NCBI RefSeq assembly: GCF_009389715.1
Contig: NW_024067834.1
Span: forward strand, 372,001 to 436,000
Reading direction: 5' to 3'
Source of the DNA: Phoenix dactylifera
Taxonomy: Eukaryota; Streptophyta; Magnoliopsida; Arecales; Arecaceae
Length of the DNA stretch: 64,000 bases
Shown: in pieces, positions 36,693 to 47,816 of the stretch
How positions within the stretch are numbered: the first letter of the stretch is position 1
Layout of the letters: each line of letters opens with the position of its first letter
The notes under the pieces: model-generated
Told to the model about the DNA's origin: nothing
What the model saw: the letters and a program-made list of their open reading frames with translations, nothing else
Database searches by the model: none
Translations under genes and position numbers: made by a program

Positions 36693-39600
36693 CATTCAAA
36701 ATTCTTCCAGTCCTTTTTTTTTGTACACTGCTTTCTCTCCCACTTCAGAGGACTGGTTAAAAAACAAAAAAAAGACACAGAAAGGAATAGGTGGTCGCCT
36801 TCCAAGTTCCAAACAGAAAAAGCCTTGTGGCGACCCAAGGCTGTTCTCATCCTTCTCAAGGAATGGAAGTTTGACTGAAGCCAAGTGATGTAACCCAATG
36901 GTTTTGTATTGTATTTTATAGATTTCATTTGAATGCTCGTTAATTCATATGGTTGTTTTGATGATCACGGGGGGTGTTTGGGATCTAGGAATTATGTGGG
37001 ATGGCTTTTTACTCTTTAATTCCTTTTTTTTCTCTAAAGAGCGGAGGAAAAGAATAGTTTTATTAACTTTAGTGACTAGGATGATGATGGTGGTGAGCTG
37101 GACCTCTCGTTACTTTGCTTCAGTGGGACGCTTTGGTGGCTGGATGCAATGATCTCCCTTATAGACTTCTGTAGCAGCTAAACTGCACTTTTCATCCCCC
37201 CTAACTTTATTTTTGCTTGCAAAAGGCCCGGAGCTATGTATATGTTTTCCTTATAGCGTCAATTATCTTTTTGAGCTACTAATTGCAAATCAATTAGCAG
37301 ATTTAGTGAAAACTTAACTTGTATGATGAATTAATGGCTCCAAATTTTTGTAAGTCAATATTTTTCAATGCAGTTGTCAGATGTCTTAGGTGTTTTGAAT
37401 CCAGCTTAGCTGGGAAATGCAGTTGTCAGATGTCTTAGGTATTTTTTTTTTTATTTTAGGTAACTCGACCGGGAAAAATAAAAAGGCTTGTTTGTTTTTG
37501 ATAAAAGTTATTGGAACCCAACTTCTAGATAGCCTGGAACTGTGCACACACGAAAGGAACGCCGTCGGTGCTGCTTTTCGTCTCCAGAACGGCAAAGAAG
37601 TAGGGCTATTGGTAGGTCAGCTGTCAGGGTTTAATGTCTCTTCCCTGTTTTATATAATTTCTTGTTTAGGCAAGAGTGAGCAAGAAAGAATGTGAGGTGA
37701 CTGTTGAAAAACTTTTTTTTTTTTAAAAAAAAAGTTGGCACCACTAATGAGTTTGTCTTGGGGCAATAATAAAGTTGGCCGCTTAGGAACTTGCGATAGA
37801 TAGCTAGGTGAGAAAAATCGTCAGACCGAGTGGGCCTTTTTCATATTAAACAATGGGAGATATTATCATGGCAGATATCTCGGAGAGCATGCCCACGGTT
37901 CATTAATAGCCGTTATCCCGTTATAACGGCTCTTTTTCTTTTCTTTTTTCTTTTTTCGGTTGACAAGTATTATAACGGCTCTCTAAGGAGATTCTCCTAC
38001 AGATCAGCCAATTCAGCTTGTGCTGCATTTTCTTTTGCTCTTTTGATTCTAAGGAAGGCCAACATAGCTTGTGCTATATTATCATGTAGCTTTTGCTGGA
38101 TGATAATAGAAGATTCATGCAATAGACCAAAAATAGAAGAGCGTTAGTCAAAAGCCTTATATTCTATTCTGATGGTGGCTTTCACATATATGGTGAAGCG
38201 AGCGGCGACAGTATAGATGATCTTTAGCATTCTTTAGAATAGAATAATAATATAATTTTTTAGTTATCATTTGCTTAGATTAGAGATATAAATGAGGCAA
38301 GCTACTCGTGAGTTGCTCAAACTCGACTCGACTTTACTATTAGCGAGCTCCAATCGAGCTCAAGCGGCACAATATTCGACTCAAAAGCTCGTAAATCTAA
38401 TCGGCTATACATATTTTTATATATAATATAATGTTATAATTTTAACCATATTTTTTAATTATAATTTTTAAATCTTTTATTTTATTGATTCACTTTCTAA
38501 TGTTTTTCTCCATAGAGTCCTAAATTATCTCTCGACAATCTAATCCAACACTTACGCGAGAAAAAAATAGAAGTGCCCAGGTACCAAAAAATTTATTGCA
38601 TTTCAAATAATAGTGACGTACAATTAAATAAGATCTTGGCTATACTTCATCTTAAATGCCAATTGTTAGTGGATAATAGTATAATTTTTAAATTTACATA
38701 TTTAAATATTCACAGAAACATTGATGTAAGATAATTCAATGTGGGTAAAAGTGGGATATCCGTTGAAATAATAGAATAACAATTAAATAAAGTTCTTATT
38801 TGAACAAAGATCTTAACATTTTATTTTCGAAGTAATATTTTTTTATCAAATCACAGCCTAACCAAAAAATAAATTGTTATTGCTACACTTATAAGCAGTA
38901 ATTAAGTAGGAGAAATGTAAAAAGGATTCATTTGCGACGCAATTATGGTGATGGAGAACTCGAGTACCGTCCAAGAAGCGCATGAAAATGACGAAAGGGG
39001 AAAGAAAAAGAAGAGGACGCAATGATTGCGATATTTTCGGATCTTTAATTTTCTGTTATTATCAAGCAAAGTAATGCATGGCCAACCAACTAAATTAGTA
39101 GTTTTTTTTTGGAAGCAAAACACCATTCTTTACCTATTGTCTATCAACGAAGAGATTTAAAGCAGAGGTTGCTTTCCTCGAATTATACCGTACACCGTAT
39201 GTGCCATGTGATCGTGCACCATGTCAATCACTTTATTTTTTTCCTATAAATTCTATTGATCATATGTTCGTCTTTAAAATTGGCCCATAGAAATAAGATT
39301 AGATGATTGATATGGTAGATGGTCATGTTGGTGCATGCGGTATAGAATAAAATTTCTCGGATTATTTCTGAGACATACTGAAGCATTTGACCATGCGATT
39401 TGGAACATTTATCTACGCTTCAATTCAAAGTGCAAGAATACCTATGTATCTTTTATTTGTTCATGCAAGAATATCTATATCATCAGCTTCGGGGACCATT
39501 ACTTAATTAGACGGAGCCAACGTGATGCTTGGTGTGAAGTCGCAGTCAAGGTCAGCAGTTACCGTCCACGCTAGAAATCTTGGTTTAGAAGCAGAAAATA

Positions 39601-40432
39601 GAGCCGCTGCATATCCATAACGCGAGCAGATGGAGACAACAAAGTTAAAATATAAACTAGTTTCACGGCTCCCATGCTTTTTTTTTTAATGATATGAGGT
39701 AACAATATTAGTCATCCAAACATAGGATCCCAATTAATCATTTACCGTAACATTAAGTATCTTTGCAAGCTTGCAAAGGTTCGCATTATTTATAAAAAGA
39801 CTACCTTTTCCCCCTTACGACTATACCAGCAAAGTGCAAAACCTTCACTTTATGACCACATGATGCAAAATGAAATTGAATAAATTAGTAGCTATCAGAT
39901 TTTTAGATAACTTGTTTATTTTGAATATCTAGAAAGAGGATAAGAAAAGGAAGGAAAAAGCCATAACCATATGTTTTATGTAACTAATCTAATTATAACT
40001 CTTGAAGCATTTATCGTAGTCCAATTTTGTTGAGTGCACTATTGTCTGTTAGGCACTAGTACATTATGCTAGGGACAGCACTAGTCACATCTTATAGCAA
40101 ATTGTACTTGATATATGTTAGCTCTGCTACTTGTCACGGGCCTTTGTCCATTCTTGTTTCTTGTGTTATTTGTGTGCTGTAATTTATTCCTTAAGAGAGG
40201 GTTTATAAAACAAATGAATGCGAGAAACTCATTTTGAGGAAGGGTGATATGAGATTGGAGAAAAGAACGAATCAAGACCGAGAAAGAATAATGAGACTAG
40301 TTAAACATAGGGCAACTAATATATGATTAAAAAGACATACTTTTTCTTTTTTTTCATGAGGCCAGGTATATGCGCCAAGGTTAGCTGTGTTAGATATATT
40401 AGAGATCAAGTCATTAATATGCATTTGTTTCA
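36693..40432. other. Intergenic, no gene recognised
   Basis: The first 200-300 bases are probably TLP-B 3' UTR. A 25-bp direct repeat (GCAGTTGTCAGATGTCTTAG core) lies at 37371 and 37419. A GCTCGACTCGAC-type degenerate MITE-like segment lies at 38281-38420. No RNA gene is seen. Confidence 0.4.
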
Positions 40433-40685
40433 GGATATGATAAAGTTCTTTGGCACTACTTATCTCAATTCCTCATCCATTTTGGCTTTCATCGCAGGTT
40501 TATACGGTGGATCATGGAATGTGTTTGTAATCCTCGGTTTGCTCTCATAGTAACTAGTATGGCTACGGATTGGTTTGTACCTAATATGGGACTGCAGCAA
40601 TGAGCCTTAGTTGCCCATTTTACTTGGTTGCTTTGGAATACTAGAAATGAGAGGCTGTTTCAGTCTTCTATTGTGTTTTTAGTGG

Positions 40686-40842
40686 ATATGTTTCAGATCC
40701 AGCAAAAATCTTTGTTTCATGCTCGACCAAGGTAATAGAGTAGTGTTTCGAATAAACCTTGTTATATGTTTCAGATCCAGCAAAAATCTTTGTTTCATGC
40801 TCAACCAAGGTACCAGAGTAGTGTCTTGAATAACCCTTGTTA
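40686..40842. repeat. 78-bp tandem duplication inside the LINE remnant
   Basis: Two adjacent copies share ATGTTTCAGATCCAGCAAAA and the following TCTTTGTTTCATGCTC, with an offset of 78. They differ at a handful of bases, so the duplication is not very recent. Confidence 0.9.
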
Positions 40843-41218
40843 ACTCAGCAAATACTATATCTGTTTCTTGGCTGCACCCATCCCTTGGAGTATTGAAACT
40901 TAACTTTGATGGCTCAAGTTCAAGCTAATGTTGCAGGGTCTACTTTCATAATCCGTGATTTTCAGGGGAAGTTGATTACAGCTGGTGGTAAGCGTTTGTG
41001 TTGTTCAGTGGCTTTTGCTGAACTTGCCGCTGTCTGCAATGGTATACAAATTGCTGTACATAAGCTGGAAGCTCAGCAGTTATAGATAGAGGGAGACTCC
41101 ACAAGAGTAATAAGTTGGATTACTAATCCTTCTTCCTCTAAATATGCAAACTTTCCATTGTTGTAGTATATTAACACGTGGATGGCTTCTATTTGCGAAA
41201 CCAAAGTTACTCATATAT

Positions 41219-42628
41219 TGTAGCAGCCCAGCCCGAAGAGGCCAAGCCTCAGAAAAATCACGCTCTGTGGCACAAAGCAGGTAGAGAAGAGACTTCGGTT
41301 GGAGTCTTCTTCCTCCCTCGATCTCGGCAGAATCAGAGACTCCCAGGGCAATTCGAGTTCATCTAAAACTCTGGGACTCATCTATTAAAGATCCTCCTCC
41401 TTCATTGAACACCACAACTATCCCCCGAGGAATAGCTGCCAATCCCAAGGTTCTCTTCCATTGGACCACCTCGCCGAACTAACGTAATTGCCCTACGTCT
41501 CCTTCAATTTCTTTTTCTAGTTTTGTAGCTGTTGCTATCTTTATTTGGGCCGGCAAATCGCCGAGTTTTCAATCTAAAATAGGATGCTCTATTTCAGTTA
41601 TTTTCTTCCCTTATTCACTGCCACCGACCATTGGAATAGGTCGAGCTTTGCCATCTCCGAAGACCTTTGAGATCGTGTGACCATTGGTCTGCAAAATCAG
41701 CCATGATTTAGGCCGAGATTGATGTTGATCATCCCGTGCACTTTGTGATTCGTTTTCCTCTCTTCTTTCTCCCACTGGCCGACCATTATCGCCAGTGGTG
41801 CCGCAGCTCAAGGCCGCCCATGGCCACCGTCGCCGGGGCTGGCTGGGCTGCCTTGGTGGGCGTTATCCTTGATTGGAGAAAAGTAGAGAGAGAGAGAGAT
41901 GGGATCTTCCCCTATTTTGGATAAGAAGAAGAGAGCCCTCTCAACTTTCTCTCTCCTCTCTCCTTCCTCTCTTTTTTTCTTTCATCTCTCTCTTTGTTTT
42001 CTCTTCCTCTCTTTCTCTCTCTTTGCATGGTTTAATAAATCCAGTAGGAGGGTCCTAGATGTTTTCTTTGTAGACCAAGGTTAACCCCAATAGAGGATCT
42101 TTGTTCGTATTTATGATGTTTATCTCTTTTGACAAGCCGGATATTTTATGCATGTGTATGTGGATATTTGTTGGTTTAATTGAATTATATTAGATATTTG
42201 AAAAGAGGTTTCATAATTTATATTTTCATTTTGGCGTCGCTTATTGCTATTTTCAAACTATATTATTATATTGGTGCAAATTTGCAGCTATTTTTATTAG
42301 GCTGTAAAGCTCACAAGTCACAACCTCCTTTCTCTTTTTTTTTTAAGAGTTGTAAGTTGCAGGTTGTTTAGTACTTCATTATAGTTGCTTGGCTATGATT
42401 AAGATCGCAGGAAAAATGGATGAATGGAATGAGCATAATTGTTTCTGGTTGGATGAATAATTTTTTAATTCTATACAAGCTTTTTACTTGTTATGAAATG
42501 AAATAATTTTTGTTCATGGATATTGAGATTATAAAAAAATTTCAAGCATTGCATATTCGGTCTTGCTCTAGGGGGGTTATGCAGCCGTGTGAGGTGGCCA
42601 ACCCGGGTAGGGGTTTTGAGGTATGACA
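41219..42628 (+). mobile_element. Solo LTR (1,410 bp) with perfect 5-bp target duplications
   Basis: It starts TGTAGCAGCCCAGCCC and ends GGTATGACA, canonical LTR termini. It is flanked by TATAT at 41214-41218 and TATAT at 42629-42633. It interrupts the LINE RNase H-like frame exactly at these sites. There is no internal retroviral-like coding region, so the internal part was probably lost by LTR-LTR recombination. A CT-rich tract at 41938-42024 gives shadow open frames. Gypsy-type is likely but not proven. Confidence 0.9.
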
Positions 42629-42790
42629 TATATGGGAAGGAAATTATGCAGCAGATCAGTAAGCTGTTCAGGCATGTCAGGTTGACTTTAGCATCCATCA
42701 AGAATTGGATTACTCTGTAACTGCTTATTTTGTTGTTTTGGGAACTTTGCATCCTCTTCATTTGTATCTAAAAACAACAAAAAAAAAAGG

Positions 42791-43500
42791 TGTTTTTTTT
42801 TTCTGAGCACAGCCTGATATTGTTCTTAGCCTAAGCAAAATAGAGTTGGGCACCGAGACATGGAAGTCGCTGCTTTCGTTACCTTATGAGGTACTATGTT
42901 GTCTATCCATATTTCCTCATCCTAAAATTGCCACCATCCACAAGGGAACAGCTCTCCCACCCAATCTGCTTTATCCCCAAATGTATTCACATGCTTGCCT
43001 CTAAGTTTATGCTCTCAATCACTTGCAGATGCTGGCCTTCAAAAGAGTCTAATACTCAAAAGCAACCTCAAGGACACAGTTTTCTAGCCTTTTGCCAAAG
43101 TCCCCAGCAATATGCAAGTAAGAGAAAAAAGAGAATACTGATAAAGTGAAAGAAACCCAGGAAAAGCTCGGGCAAGTAGCCTCAAAGGACTCCGGATAGG
43201 GGGGGATTCTTATTCTTATTTGGCAGCAGCTTCGTGTGGTGCTCGACTCTGCTGTCCCAACTTGTGTGCACTGGAGGCCTGCGAGGGTTTAGAAACAATC
43301 GAAGAAACGATACTTTAGTAGCTGATAGTGTTATACTAACCTACCTTGCTACTGTACCGGAGACCAAAAGAAAAAACTTTAGCAGACAGAAAGCCCTTTT
43401 TCTGAGTCCTACCATCATGTGATTTCACATGACAAGGAATAAGTTAGTTTTCTCTTTTGTTGCAGCGTATTTCCAGTTGGTGAAGCCATGAGTTGGAATT
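42791..43500. other. Intergenic, no gene recognised
   Basis: Short unrecognised frames only. Bases 43491-43500 (AGTTGGAATT) form the left target duplication of the adjacent MITE. Confidence 0.4.
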
Positions 43501-43695
43501 AGGGTTGACAATGCTTAACTATTTGACTCGTTTGAGTTGTTTCAACCTATTATAAATCAGATTGGATTATCTATTTAGTTAAATAGTCCGATTCGGAAGC
43601 GGACTTTTGACTCGTTTAATTAATAGTTTAGATTCAAGTTGATAGATTTTTGATCTACTATGTATTCAATCTAACCTGACCCAACTGACACCCCT
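43501..43695. mobile_element. 195-bp MITE with 10-bp flanking duplications
   Basis: The ends AGGGTTGACA and TGACACCCCT are inverted repeats with two mismatches over 10 bp. Flanks are AGTTGGAATT (43491-43500) and AGTTGGGATT (43696-43705), one mismatch in 10. No coding capacity. A 9-10-bp duplication fits Mutator-like elements better than hAT (8 bp), but the assignment is tentative. Confidence 0.75.
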
Positions 43696-43705
43696 AGTTG
43701 GGATT

Positions 43706-46700
43706 GGGACACCGGGCTCTCACCCAAGAGACCTAGGGCTCAAGTCCCGGCGACCAAAAATTTAGTTTAAATTTTTATTTATTTATTTTCTGTTTGCTGC
43801 CTAGGAAAAGAGTTTAGAACATGTTCTAACTTGTGGCATCTATCAATATAGGGTGGGCGTCAAACCGAACAAGTACTTACTTCACCCGACCAGCAGAGAG
43901 AATTATAGTTTGCTTAGCATAGTGAAAGTGGAACTACGCATTTTCTTTTACCATGTTGTTAGTTTCTCCCTCTTAAAGCTTTATGTGTACCCTTTCAGAG
44001 CATCACCGGCATAGATGAACTGCTGAAGTCTTCTTAACAACCATTTGCCTGAGTGCATGTCATACAAGAAGGGGCAAAAGGACTCTCCGCTGTTGCTATT
44101 GTGCATCAATAAGAAAGGAATTCAAAGGGATCATCGATAGCAATTAACTCCACTAAAGGATCATCAAGCATATCAAAGCGACCACATAGTGAAAGTGATG
44201 CCACACCAAACAATGCAACACTAGCATCCTAAATCTACGCTATCTCTAGATCGGATTCCAAAATCAGTTGCAGACATTCATAAACTATGTTTTATGTTCG
44301 ATATGATGAGGGAATTCCATTAAGTTGTTGAGAGAAACAAAACCTAGCATTTGAAATAATGGCACTTGCCCCACAAGATTCCAATTCCTTCTGTGCCAAG
44401 CAACTCACGGTTGATTTCAATGCACAAGGGCGTTAGAAGTGTATCATTGAAAAATAACAAAGCACCTATCACATTCCTCAATCACCTTGATGCTACTTGA
44501 ACTACAATACTTGCTACATATTGTTATTTGGCTATGCTTAGCATGCCTGTGCACCACTTCCTTTTGGCCTAATGTCTCCGGACGGCCGCTTAATAAACTT
44601 TTAATATGCGATCGTTGTGCAAGGCCAGAGGATAGGGAATCATCTGCTGCTTTGAAAGTTCAAGGTGCAAGGACCAGTCATAAGTGGCAAAGCAATGTGA
44701 CATCAACAAGGAAGAATAATTGCAAGGACCACTCATGCATGTCCTCAAGAAACATGTTTATGTAATAATGAAAAGAATTACAGATAGGCACAACAATAAG
44801 CTTCCCAGAGTGGCAAACTGTGATTCTAACTAGATCAAGAGCCATAGTTACTGCATGGGAGTCGCCGTCTCTTTATGTACAAGCAGCAACAGAAGGGATC
44901 GCTAGGAAGTCTAAATTAAACCTTGGCATGAAATAGAGTAATCAACATACTACTAGGACTTCAGTACCTCATGCAATGCACAGTACAATTTTCTAAGAAA
45001 TGTGAACCTAGTATAGCAATTCCAATATCCAGCCTCGAGGAGATCTCATACTGCCATCCAAGGCAAGCAAAATTAACAGGCTCATGGTGTGAATAATAAT
45101 GTTTACACACTGATCTTATCCGACACCACTAAATTTGTCCAAATTTCTGTCTTTTACTTTTCTTTTTATTTATTTATTCAACTATTTGTCTTGCGACCCC
45201 CTCGAGGGAAGATGGTCATCTGTATGGTCTGAGATTTTTTTGTTTGTGCTGCTTCCTGCTCTGGGATTGTGTTGCTAAAATGCAATCAACACATAAACTA
45301 GCAGCCTTACAATTCAAAAGTGAAGAAAATTCTTAGCTAAATGGTGTTTAATGATCATCTTATGGGCTTCAGCCAGTAGCAACAATCTTTATGATAGATG
45401 TACACTCATGTTATTATAGACTACTGTTATGATGATATTTATTAAAACAGACTCCAGAGAGACTTATCCTACTACAGCACCTGCAAAGTTCAGGTAAGCA
45501 ACAGATTATATAACTTTATAAGTACAATTGTGCATTTTGATGGAAATAACCATAAATGCTACTTAACTATAAAAGAATATGAAGTATTACCTTGCTGGAT
45601 AGGATTCAATCAACAACTTGTGGATTTCCATCAGAAATTACTACCTTGCATGCATCTGAGCCTACAGCAATAACCAATCCAGCTAATCCATGGCCTCATC
45701 CAGGTTCAATTACACTTTTGGACCTTGATAATAAAGCTTGTTTCAGTCAAAAATCCTATTAAGTTGAAAACATAGCAGTTAACAGTTAAAGAAGATTTAG
45801 AAAACGAACACAGACCTGCTTTCTTTGGCGTAAAACTTCTCTTCCATATCTGCTTATGCTTAAGTGTGCAACTAACATAGTTAAGTCCTAGTGCCAAAAT
45901 CCATGGAGTTTCTGAAAGAAAAACTTTACTGTTTTTTGAAAAGCTAGCTATTCATTTTGTGACCAATTGATGAAGAGATAATTGAGTTTCCAAAACATCT
46001 CTAAACTGGTCTCTAGGTGGTTTGAACAAAGGTCATCATGATGGCAGATGCAGATTGCTGATCACCATGAATTTCAATACCAGGTTATTCTAACAAAGTT
46101 ATCCTGTGAACAATAAAGCTTTACAACCATCCCTTTGACACATGCATGTCTATACGTGCACGCATTTACATGATGCGTAATATATCGTAAATACGGACAA
46201 GCGTAGGTATGTACATAAGGGAGAGGAGGGGGCAGAGGGTTGGATGACTTCCCTGCAAGTATGAATTGTAGCATGCGAATGACATTCCGAATTGCTGGTT
46301 AAGATTGAGAACAATTAAATGTTTGAAAACTAAAACTCAATTTCTTTGGAGGCATCCCATTTATAAATCAAGTATGGATTGAGAATAAATTGGAGATATT
46401 GGAGAAGATAAGGTGTTCGCATGCCGTAGCATATAAATTAAAAATTTACACATTTGATCTGAAAATGCACAAGGACCATAATGTGCCTGAATTGTTTAGT
46501 GCTGATTGGGACCTCTTTAAAAGCTATTCATTATTTTCCTCACCACTTCAAGGTGGGAATTGCAGCAAGAAGTGGTAAAGAGTTTCTCATGATGAAGACA
46601 TGTGCCTTTCAAGATAGTTCACTAGGAGGTAAAACATTCATGAGAAGCTAGAACATTGCCTCTAGCTAGGTGGTGCCTTCCTTACCCCTTTTGTATTTGT

Positions 46701-47816
46701 ATATATTTGCAGAACTCCAATCCTAAATCAAGGGCAATTTCAATATGTTTCGGCAGGGAACATGATTTAGCCCGAGTCTTTGTTTTCGAACACCAGATCA
46801 TGCCCTAAAGCATGGATCCGGTCTCAAAATCAAAGAGATGGAGTTTATGTTCAGCAAAATGTTAATGCATGTTCATTTATTTGTCAAATCAGCGCTAATA
46901 GTAGATTCCATCATGTCAATCTTATTCATTAGTTCAGTAAATCAATGTAAAATAACTGTATGTCAATTGTCGGTGCACAAATATGGCTGTTCAATGCAAT
47001 TTTTGTATCATGCAATATAAAATTATGTATGACACATTAAGCTGCATGTCAAATAACAATCAAGAAGTTTCGACGCATCAATTTTTAATCTTTTTAATTC
47101 ATCAAAGAGTTAATAAGAAAGATTTTGTCTTTTTCAACAAGCTTTTCTTTTCAATTTTTCCATGTGTTTAGCTTCCTCTGCAAGTTAAAAAGTTCATGGA
47201 GAAAGGCTCGTTACCATAACAAGAAGCTGACCGCTATGCTTGGGGGAGGGGGGCTCAAATCATAGTGAAAGCATTAGCATAATATCTTCAGGCATAGTAA
47301 CAAAAACGGTCTTTCTCTTAGTCCTTTTTGATGATAATTAATGGTGGGAACTTCCCCTTTGCAGGTTAAATTCAGAGAGAAGAGATAAAGAATCAATTCA
47401 AGGACAACAAACTAAACTACTGCAGCACAGTATATGCACTCATCTTCAGATGGGAGGAGTTCTCGAATCACAAAATATATTTCCCCAAGTGTTCGACATG
47501 GGTCCTCCCATATCATACTTGACTTGAGGGGAAAAAGAATCACAAATTGCGGCATGTATTGTTTATAACATGAATCATCCGCTTGCCCTTTGCATGTGCA
47601 AATGCCCCGGTGCAATGAACAATTAGCTACATGGCTGAACAGAGTCTCAATTTTTAAAAACCTATTAGGTCCAGCATTGTACAGCAAATTTGCCTACGGC
47701 GGGCTTGTCATTATCCCACTGCCACTTGAAAATGCGAGCACGAGGACACTGATGCATCGGAAACATTGGCTTCCCATACGCCATTTGGATCATTAGTTGC
47801 TAGGAGGAAAGAATTC
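43706..47816. other. Intergenic, no gene recognised
   Basis: A SINE-like or tRNA-like scrap lies at 43715-43760 (GGGCTCAAGTCCCGG resembles a B box). The open frame at 44487-44765 is unrecognised. The last few hundred bases before 47817 should include the 3' UTR of the minus-strand xylanase gene. Confidence 0.4.

Larger units (their letters stand above)
40433..42790 (+). mobile_element. LINE remnant with internal deletion, split by a solo LTR
   Basis: From 40435 the sequence translates as DKVLWHYLSQFL, FGFHRRFIRWIMECVCNPRF and TDWFVPNMGLQQ, a reverse transcriptase segment. It then jumps to ALVAHFTWLLWNTRNERLFQ (end of the zf-RVT region), implying an internal deletion. RNase H-like blocks follow (LKLNFDGS, FIIRDFQGKLITAGG, FAELAAVCNG, IEGDSTRVISWI). 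ETKVTHIY is cut at 41218 by the LTR and resumes after 42628 as EGNYAADQ. An A-rich tail ends the element at about 42788. Stops and frame changes make it non-functional. Confidence 0.85.

Noticed and set aside
41736..42084. Three overlapping plus-strand frames rich in Ser, Leu and Phe
   Set aside because: They come from the CT-rich tract of the solo LTR.
43715..43760. Possible tRNA at GGGCTCAAGTCCCGG
   Set aside because: Only a B-box-like match; no matching stems.
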